From: Betaproteobacteria bacterium
GTDB lineage: Bacteria; Pseudomonadota; Gammaproteobacteria; Burkholderiales; Ferrovaceae
Assembly (NCBI GenBank): GCA_028866015.1
Contig: JAGWIW010000004.1
Span: 47,409-111,408, forward strand
DNA: 64,000 nucleotides
Direction of reading: 5' to 3'
The notes under the pieces were generated by a model. It was not told where the DNA came from. It ran no database searches and saw nothing but the letters and a program-made list of their open reading frames with translations. Shown here piece by piece: positions 57,128 through 64,000 of this stretch. The first letter of the stretch is position 1. The number at the start of each line of letters is the position of its first letter. Both the position numbers and the translations under genes were made by a program.

Positions 57128-57906
57128 TGCATGTCCTGGCCGTGACCAACCAGAAGGGGGGGGTGGGAAAGACCACCACCGTAGTCAATGTAGCGGCCAG
57201 CCTTGCCGCACTGGGCCGGCGCGCCTTGCTGGTTGACCTGGACCCGCAAGGGAATGCCACCACCGGCAGCGGCATTGACAAGGCCTCGCTGCAACACTCG
57301 GTTTATCACCTGCTGCTGGAGCAGACCGACTTCAAGGGGGCAAGGGTTCGCTCCGAAGCGGGCGGCTACGACGTGCTGCCTGCGAACCGCGAACTGGCGG
57401 GGGCGGAAGTGGAGCTGGTTGATGCGCCCTCGCGCGAGTACCGGTTGAAAAATGCCCTGACCCAGGCTGCTGACGAATACGATGTGGTGCTGATCGATTG
57501 CCCGCCGGCCCTGAACCTGTTGACCATCAACGGGCTTGCGGCAGCCTGGCGGGTGCTCATTCCCATGCAGTGCGAGTACTACGCCCTGGAGGGTTTGTCC
57601 GATCTCGTGCAGACCATTCGACGGGTGCGCGGGCATCTGAATACCGGCCTGGAAATCGAGGGTTTGCTGCGCACCATGCTGGATCCCCGAAACGCCTTGG
57701 CCCAGCAGGTTTCAGCCCAGCTTGAGCGACATTTCGGCGGCAAGGTTTACCAGACAGCCATTCCAAGAAACGTCCGGCTGGCGGAAGCGCCCAGCCATGG
57801 CCAGCCTGCGCTCAAATACGATCCGGTTTCCAAGGGGGCCCAGGCATATCTGCAGTTGACCCGGGAAATGCTGGAGCGCTTTGAAAACGGTCACGCATCA
57901 CACTGA
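57124..57906 (+). CDS. parA: chromosome partitioning ATPase ParA (Soj)
   Basis: A 260-residue deviant Walker A ATPase that forms dynamic filaments or gradients on DNA and pulls the ParB-parS complex apart. VTNQKGGVGKTTTVVNVAAS has the deviant Walker A (11-17), LVDLDPQGNATTGSGI and VLIDCPPALNLLTINGL follow. The first ATG (57124) overlaps the rsmG stop; a second ATG follows at 57127. parB is 21 bases downstream. Confidence 0.96.
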   Translation: MMHVLAVTNQKGGVGKTTTVVNVAASLAALGRRALLVDLDPQGNATTGSGIDKASLQHSVYHLLLEQTDFKGARVRSEAGGYDVLPANRELAGAEVELVDAPSREYRLKNALTQAADEYDVVLIDCPPALNLLTINGLAAAWRVLIPMQCEYYALEGLSDLVQTIRRVRGHLNTGLEIEGLLRTMLDPRNALAQQVSAQLERHFGGKVYQTAIPRNVRLAEAPSHGQPALKYDPVSKGAQAYLQLTREMLERFENGHASH

Positions 57907-57927
57907 ACACACGAAGAGGACGGAATC

Positions 57928-58773
57928 ATGGCGAAAGCAAAGGGGTTGGGAAGGGGGCTGGATGCACTGCTGGGTGCCGAACCGCCACCGTCAGCCACGC
58001 AACAGCCCTCCCTTCTGCCGGTTCACCAGCTCCAGCCCGGTAAATACCAGCCCCGCAGTCGCATGGATCCTGAGTCCCTGCGGGAGCTCAGTGAATCCAT
58101 CCGTGCCCAGGGGCTGCTGCAGCCGGTGCTGGTGCGTCCGCTCCCAGAGGGACGCTATGAAATCATCGCCGGCGAGCGTCGCTGGCGTGCCGCCCAGCTG
58201 GCCGGGCTTGCAGAAATTCCCGTGCTGGTGCGCCCGATTCCGGACGAAGCCACGCTGGCCGTGGCGCTGATCGAAAATATCCAGCGTGAGGACCTCAACC
58301 CGCTGGAAGAGGCGCTGGGTCTGGAGCGCCTGATCCGCGAATTCGGCATGACCCATGAAAGCGCTGCCCAGGCCGTAGGCCGCTCCCGCAGCGCTGTGTC
58401 CAATTTACTGCGTTTGCTCAACCTGCAAGATAGTGTGCGCTCACTCCTCATGGATGGCCTGCTTGAAATGGGCCACGCCCGCGCCTTGCTGCCACTGCCC
58501 ACAAGCCGTCAGCAGGCAGTGGCGGCCGAAGTGGTGGCCAAAGGATGGTCTGTTCGCGAAACGGAACAGCGCGTGCAACGGCTGCTCACGGACAAGCCCA
58601 GCGCCGTGCGTGCTCCGTTGGCGCGGGATCTGGTCGCCTTACAGGACGAACTGTCCGACCGCCTTGGAGCAACCGTCACCTTCAAGACCGGACGGTCGGG
58701 GGCGGGAACCCTGTCAATCCGTTATCACAGCCTCGACCAGCTGGAAGGGTTGCTCCAGCTTTTGCGCGCTTGA
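57928..58773 (+). CDS. parB: chromosome partitioning protein ParB
   Basis: A 281-residue parS-binding CTPase. GLGRGLDALLG at the N-terminus is the ParA-interaction motif. The CTP-binding motifs are IIAGERRWRAAQLAG and ALIENIQREDLNPLEEA; the helix-turn-helix is THESAAQAVGRSRSAVSNLLRLL. The C-terminal region forms the dimer. Two parS sites lie 3.4 kb upstream. The ATP synthase promoter starts right after its stop. Confidence 0.97.
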   Translation: MAKAKGLGRGLDALLGAEPPPSATQQPSLLPVHQLQPGKYQPRSRMDPESLRELSESIRAQGLLQPVLVRPLPEGRYEIIAGERRWRAAQLAGLAEIPVLVRPIPDEATLAVALIENIQREDLNPLEEALGLERLIREFGMTHESAAQAVGRSRSAVSNLLRLLNLQDSVRSLLMDGLLEMGHARALLPLPTSRQQAVAAEVVAKGWSVRETEQRVQRLLTDKPSAVRAPLARDLVALQDELSDRLGATVTFKTGRSGAGTLSIRYHSLDQLEGLLQLLRA

Positions 58774-58782
58774 CCACTATCA

Positions 58783-58812
58783 TTGACCCCCCGTTTCAAG
58801 CAGGTTTATAAT
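58783..58812 (+). promoter_or_regulatory. promoter of the ATP synthase operon
   Basis: TTGACC (58783-58788) and a perfect TATAAT (58807-58812) with an 18-base spacer. It begins 10 bases after the parB stop and ends 25 bases before the atpI GTG. This is one of the best sigma-70 promoters in the window. Confidence 0.75.
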
Positions 58813-58837
58813 CCAGCCGTTTGGCAGGCGCCCCCGC

Positions 58838-59975
<1,138 letters not shown>

Positions 59976-60030
59976 GCCCGAGGGTGCGGACTGGAAGATT
60001 TGGCAGTAAACCTTTTTAACTTGTAATTAA

Positions 60031-60318
<288 letters not shown>

Positions 60319-60351
60319 TAACCAGCAAGCCGAAATTTTGGGAGCACAGGC

Positions 60352-60822
60352 ATGAACATCAATGCCACTATCATCGGTCAGGCCATCACGTTTGCGATCC
60401 TGATCTGGTTCACCATGAAATTCGTCTGGCCGCCGCTCGTGGCCGCTCTTGAGGAGCGGGCCAGGAAAATCGCCGATGGCCTTGCTGCAGCCGAGCGCGG
60501 CAAGCAGGACTTGGTGCAGGCCGAGCGTCGTTCCGAGGAAGCGTTGAACGAAGCCAAGGCCAAAGCCGCAGAGATCATTGCGCTCTCTGAAAAGCGCCGC
60601 AGCGAAATCATCGAGGAAGCGCGCCTGGAAGCGAAGGCTGAGGCGGACCGGGTCATTGCCCAGTCCAAGGCTGAAGTGGAACAGGAAGTCATGCGTGCCA
60701 AGGAGTCGCTGCGTGATCGCGTGGCTGATCTGGCCGTTGCCGGTGCCGAAAAGATCCTGCGCCGTGAAATCAATGCCCAGGCCCATTCGGAACTTCTGGC
60801 CTCCATCCGCACTGAGCTGTAA
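60352..60822 (+). CDS. atpF: ATP synthase F0 subunit b
   Basis: A 156-residue peripheral-stalk subunit: one N-terminal membrane helix ([20 protein letters not shown]) and a long Ala/Glu/Lys-rich coiled coil to the end. The size matches E. coli subunit b (156). GGAGCA lies before the ATG. Confidence 0.97.
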   Translation: MNINATIIGQAITFAILIWFTMKFVWPPLVAALEERARKIADGLAAAERGKQDLVQAERRSEEALNEAKAKAAEIIALSEKRRSEIIEEARLEAKAEADRVIAQSKAEVEQEVMRAKESLRDRVADLAVAGAEKILRREINAQAHSELLASIRTEL

Positions 60823-60830
60823 GGATCATC

Positions 60831-61367
60831 ATGGCAGAGATGACAACGATTGCCAGACCCTACGCGGAAGCCGTCTTCAAGCTGGCTTTGGAAGAAAAAG
60901 CCCTGGAACGCTGGTCTGAATCCCTGCAATGGCTTTCAGCCGTTGCCAGTGATCCGGACATGGCTGCCCTGGTGGGCAATCCCCGCCTGGATCGCGCACA
61001 GCTGGCGGGCATTATCCTGTCCGTCTGCGGAGGAAAACTGAACGAGGAAGGGCGGAAGCTGGTCCAGCTTCTGGTGGACAACCACCGGATTTCGGCCCTG
61101 CCTGCCATCAGCCGCCAGTTCGAAACCCTGCGGCACCAGCATGAGGGGATGCTCGACGCACAGATCGTCAGCGCCTTTCCCCTCGCGGCCCAGGAGCTGG
61201 AACAGCTGGTGAGCGGGCTGGAAAAGCGGTTTTCCAGAAAGATCCGGGCAGAGGTATCGGTTGACGCGTCGTTGATCGGGGGCGTGAAAGTGACCGTAGG
61301 CGATGTGGTGATCGACGGCTCCGTCCGTGCCCGCATCGACCAAATGGCTGTTGCGCTAAAACGTTAA
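60831..61367 (+). CDS. atpH: ATP synthase F1 subunit delta
   Basis: A 178-residue soluble subunit linking the alpha3beta3 head to the b stalk. ARPYAEAVFKLALEE at the N-terminus and ERFSRK-like EKRFSRKIRAEVSVDASLIG and DVVIDGSVRARIDQM at the C-terminus are typical. The GGATCATC before the ATG is a usable ribosome site. A strong hairpin follows its stop. Confidence 0.95.
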   Translation: MAEMTTIARPYAEAVFKLALEEKALERWSESLQWLSAVASDPDMAALVGNPRLDRAQLAGIILSVCGGKLNEEGRKLVQLLVDNHRISALPAISRQFETLRHQHEGMLDAQIVSAFPLAAQELEQLVSGLEKRFSRKIRAEVSVDASLIGGVKVTVGDVVIDGSVRARIDQMAVALKR

Positions 61368-61373
61368 AGCAAA

Positions 61374-61394
61374 GGCGGGTTCAAAGAACCCGCC
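61374..61394 (+). other. perfect hairpin between atpH and atpA
   Basis: GGCGGGTTC and GAACCCGCC form a 9-base perfect stem with an AAA loop. No T-run follows; the atpA ribosome site (AGGAG) comes right after. It is more likely an mRNA processing or stability element than a terminator. Confidence 0.7.
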
Positions 61395-61409
61395 TGTCAG
61401 GAGAACACC

Positions 61410-62951
61410 ATGCAGTTGAACCCGTCGGAAATTAGCGAACTGATCAAGGCGAAGATCCAGAGTCTTCCCGTCACGGCGGAAGCCCGCACTCAGGGCACGG
61501 TCGTGTCTGTGACGGACGGTATCGTCCGTATCCATGGACTGACCGACGTGATGCAGGGGGAAATGATCGAGTTTCCCAAGAACACCTTCGGCCTTGCCCT
61601 GAATCTCGAGCGCGATTCTGTTGGTGCCGTGGTTTTGGGTGATTACGAACACATCAGTGAAGGGGATACCGTCACCTGCACGGGCCGTATCCTGGAAGTG
61701 CCGGTCGGTCCTGAACTGATCGGGCGCGTGGTGGATGCCCTGGGCAAGCCGATTGACGGCAAGGGGCCCATCAATGCCAAGCAGACTTCACCCATTGAAA
61801 AGATTGCCCCCGGGGTGATCTGGCGGAAGTCCGTGTCCCAGCCCGTCCAGACCGGACTCAAGTCCGTGGACTCGATGGTTCCCATCGGCCGCGGACAGCG
61901 CGAACTGATCATCGGTGACCGCCAGACCGGCAAGACCGCTGTGGCCGTGGACACCATCATCAACCAGAAAGGTCAGAACATGACCTGCATTTACGTGGCC
62001 ATTGGACAGAAAGCATCTTCCATTGCCAACGTGGTGCGCAAGCTCGAAGAACACGGCGCGATGGAGTACACCATCGTGGTGGCCGCCACCGCTTCCGACT
62101 CGGCAGCGATGCAGTTCATCGCTCCTTATTCCGGCTGCTCCATGGGCGAATACTTCCGCGATCGCGGTCAGGATGCGTTGATCATCTATGATGACTTGAC
62201 CAAGCAAGCCTGGGCTTATCGCCAGATTTCGCTGCTGCTGCGCCGTCCTCCCGGACGCGAAGCCTATCCTGGCGACGTTTTCTACCTGCATTCCCGCCTG
62301 CTTGAACGCGCGGCCCGCGTCAATGAAGAATACGTGGAACGGGAAACCAAGGGCGAAGTGAAAGGCAAGACCGGCTCGCTTACCGCCTTGCCCATCATCG
62401 AAACCCAGGCGGGCGACGTAACCGCCTTCGTGCCCACCAACGTGATTTCCATCACGGACGGCCAGATCTTCCTTGAAACCGACCTTTTCAACGCCGGCAT
62501 CCGGCCTGCCATCAACGCGGGCATTTCCGTTTCGCGTGTGGGTGGCGCGGCCCAGACCAAGGTCATCAAGAAGCTCGGTGGCGGCGTGCGTCTGGCACTG
62601 GCGCAGTATCGCGAGCTGGCGGCGTTTGCCCAGTTTGCGTCAGACCTTGACGACGCAACCCGCAAGCAGCTGGAGCGCGGCCGCATGGTGACCGAGCTGA
62701 TGAAGCAGGCACAGTACGCGACCCTTTCCGTGGCTGAAATGGCGGTCACTCTGTTTGCCGTCAACAAGGGCTATTACGACGATGTGGAAGTGAAGCGTGC
62801 CCTGGCTTTTGAATCCGGCCTGCGCGCATTCCTCAAAACCAAGTATGCCGCCATCGTCGAAAAAATTGCAGCCACGCAGGACCTCGACGGTGAAACCGAA
62901 AAGGCGCTGGATGCAGCCATCCAGGATTTCAAGAAAACAGGCGTTTACTGA
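61410..62951 (+). CDS. atpA: ATP synthase F1 subunit alpha
   Basis: A 513-residue regulatory/catalytic-head subunit. Walker A is GDRQTGKT (169-176). [38 protein letters not shown] and the family signature [14 protein letters not shown] (near residue 370) are present. The length equals E. coli AtpA. AGGAG lies 7 bases before the ATG. Confidence 0.98.
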   Translation: MQLNPSEISELIKAKIQSLPVTAEARTQGTVVSVTDGIVRIHGLTDVMQGEMIEFPKNTFGLALNLERDSVGAVVLGDYEHISEGDTVTCTGRILEVPVGPELIGRVVDALGKPIDGKGPINAKQTSPIEKIAPGVIWRKSVSQPVQTGLKSVDSMVPIGRGQRELIIGDRQTGKTAVAVDTIINQKGQNMTCIYVAIGQKASSIANVVRKLEEHGAMEYTIVVAATASDSAAMQFIAPYSGCSMGEYFRDRGQDALIIYDDLTKQAWAYRQISLLLRRPPGREAYPGDVFYLHSRLLERAARVNEEYVERETKGEVKGKTGSLTALPIIETQAGDVTAFVPTNVISITDGQIFLETDLFNAGIRPAINAGISVSRVGGAAQTKVIKKLGGGVRLALAQYRELAAFAQFASDLDDATRKQLERGRMVTELMKQAQYATLSVAEMAVTLFAVNKGYYDDVEVKRALAFESGLRAFLKTKYAAIVEKIAATQDLDGETEKALDAAIQDFKKTGVY

Positions 62952-62978
62952 GTCCAGGGGCGCGACGGAGCTTAAGAA

Positions 62979-63854
62979 ATGGCGGGTTCAAAAGAAATCC
63001 GGATGAAGATCAAGAGCGTGCAAAACACGCGCAAGATCACCAAGGCCATGGAGATGGTGGCCGCAAGCAAAATGCGCAAGGCACAGGAACGCATGCGGGC
63101 TTCCCGTCCTTATGGCGAGAAGATCCGAAAGGTGGCCTCCCACCTGGCACAAGCTCACCCCGAATATCGCCATGCGTTCATGGTGCGCCGTGAACCGGTG
63201 CGCAACGTGGGGGTGGTGGTGGTGACTTCCGACAAGGGACTGTGCGGCGGCCTCAACACCAACCTGCTTCGGCTGGTGACCCAGTCCATGAAGCAATGGG
63301 AAGAGGGTGGTGCCAAGGTGCAAACCGTTGCCATCGGCAACAAGGGTTTGGGCTTTCTGCAACGCGTCGGGGCACCGGTCGTTGCGCAGCTGGTCCACAT
63401 CGGAGACACCCCCCACCTGGAAAAGCTCATCGGACCGCTCAAGGTGATGCTGGATCTGTATGCCGAAGGCAAGGTGGATGCGGTTTACCTGGCCTACAAC
63501 CGCTTCGTGAACACCATGAAGCAGGAACCTGTGGTCGAACCCCTGCTGCCGCTGCCCAAGGAATACCTGTCTGGCGAAACGGCAATCGAAGCGGCTGCCT
63601 GGGACTACATCTACGAGCCGGACCCCCGTTCCGTGGTGGATGAACTGTTGCTTCGTTACGTGGAAGCCCTGATTTACCAGGCTGTCGCGGAAAACATCGC
63701 CTCCGAGCAGAGTGCCCGCATGGTGGCCATGAAAGCGGCATCGGACAACGCAGGCAACGTGATCGACGAACTCCAGCTGATCTACAACAAGACCCGGCAG
63801 GCCGCGATCACCAAGGAACTGTCCGAGATCGTCAGCGGCGCCGCAGCGGTATAA
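62979..63854 (+). CDS. atpG: ATP synthase F1 subunit gamma
   Basis: The rotating central shaft, 291 residues. [20 protein letters not shown] and [16 protein letters not shown] at the start, [18 protein letters not shown] in the middle, and [20 protein letters not shown] with [17 protein letters not shown] at the end are canonical. CGGAGC precedes the ATG. Confidence 0.97.
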   Translation: MAGSKEIRMKIKSVQNTRKITKAMEMVAASKMRKAQERMRASRPYGEKIRKVASHLAQAHPEYRHAFMVRREPVRNVGVVVVTSDKGLCGGLNTNLLRLVTQSMKQWEEGGAKVQTVAIGNKGLGFLQRVGAPVVAQLVHIGDTPHLEKLIGPLKVMLDLYAEGKVDAVYLAYNRFVNTMKQEPVVEPLLPLPKEYLSGETAIEAAAWDYIYEPDPRSVVDELLLRYVEALIYQAVAENIASEQSARMVAMKAASDNAGNVIDELQLIYNKTRQAAITKELSEIVSGAAAV

Positions 63855-63891
63855 ACCCAATTCATACATAGATAACGTTTAGGACACGCAA

Positions 63892-64000
63892 ATGAACCAA
63901 GGAAAAATTGTCCAGTGCATCGGTGCCGTGATCGACGTTGAGTTTCAGCGCGACCAGATGCCGGCCATATACGACGCATTGGTCATGGACGGCAGCGAAC
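63892..64000 (+). CDS. atpD: ATP synthase F1 subunit beta, N-terminal part (cut by window edge)
   Basis: The first 36 codons are present: [15 protein letters not shown] followed by [12 protein letters not shown], the standard AtpD N-terminal beta-barrel. AGGACA lies before the ATG. The position after atpG confirms it; atpC is expected beyond the window. Confidence 0.96.
   Translation, partial: MNQGKIVQCIGAVIDVEFQRDQMPAIYDALVMDGSE

Overview
The window looks like a piece of a betaproteobacterial chromosome spanning the replication origin. The evidence is the gene order ppc / hemCDXY, aroQ-accB-accC-prmA, def-fmt-rsmB-DUF4390-ntrY-ntrX, dprA-smg-topA and gyrB-dnaN-dnaA // rpmH-rnpA-yidD-yidC-mnmE-mnmG-rsmG-parA-parB-atpIBEFHAGD, together with GC-rich coding sequence. 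Several genes point to sulfur chemistry and c-type cytochromes, so a chemolithotroph of the Nitrosomonadales (Gallionella, Sulfuricella or Ferrovum-like relatives) is a reasonable guess. The species cannot be named from the sequence alone. Coding density is very high: no gap between genes exceeds about 215 bases, so there is no stretch over 300 bases without a gene.

Layout. 1-7 kb: start of a D-Ala-D-Ala ligase-like gene, PEP carboxylase, and the divergent tetrapyrrole operon hemC-hemD-hemX-hemY. 7-16.3 kb: an iron-sulfur flavin reductase, an SDR-like gene, then aroQ-accB-accC-prmA, gcvH, tpx, a PfkB kinase, an acyltransferase, and the reverse-strand genes apaH and a membrane-anchored cytochrome c. 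16.4-21.2 kb: tRNA-Arg(CCG) and a reverse-strand sulfur operon with four products: a five-haem cytochrome that joins a three-haem dehydrogenase-type cytochrome to a TsdA-like thiosulfate dehydrogenase, an orphan periplasmic binding protein, an exported DsrE-like protein, and a YeeE/YedE (thiosulfate-transporter type) membrane protein. 21.4-24.8 kb: two secreted hydrolases.

24.8-34 kb: surface-glycan genes (heptosyltransferase-like GT9, acyltransferase with SGNH domain, FkbM methyltransferase, glycosyltransferases, a beta-propeller/GT2 fusion, O-antigen ligase-like protein). The reverse-strand members overlap head-to-tail with the NtrYX two-component system and with def-fmt-rsmB. This gives one unbroken run of eleven overlapping genes (40465 down to 27913). 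NtrX has lost its ATPase motifs and GAFTGA loop.

40.5-45.5 kb: dprA, smg, topA and a lone glycosyltransferase. 45.5-50.8 kb: gyrB, dnaN and dnaA on the reverse strand; the AT-rich dnaA-rpmH gap with several DnaA-box-like sites is the likely oriC. 50.8-64 kb: the forward-strand rpmH to parB cluster, with two parS sites just before mnmG, then the F-type ATP synthase operon, which has a good promoter right after parB and runs off the window in atpD.

The most unusual locus is the five-haem TsdA fusion with its binding protein, DsrE and YeeE partners. It may be a self-contained periplasmic thiosulfate oxidation and uptake module.
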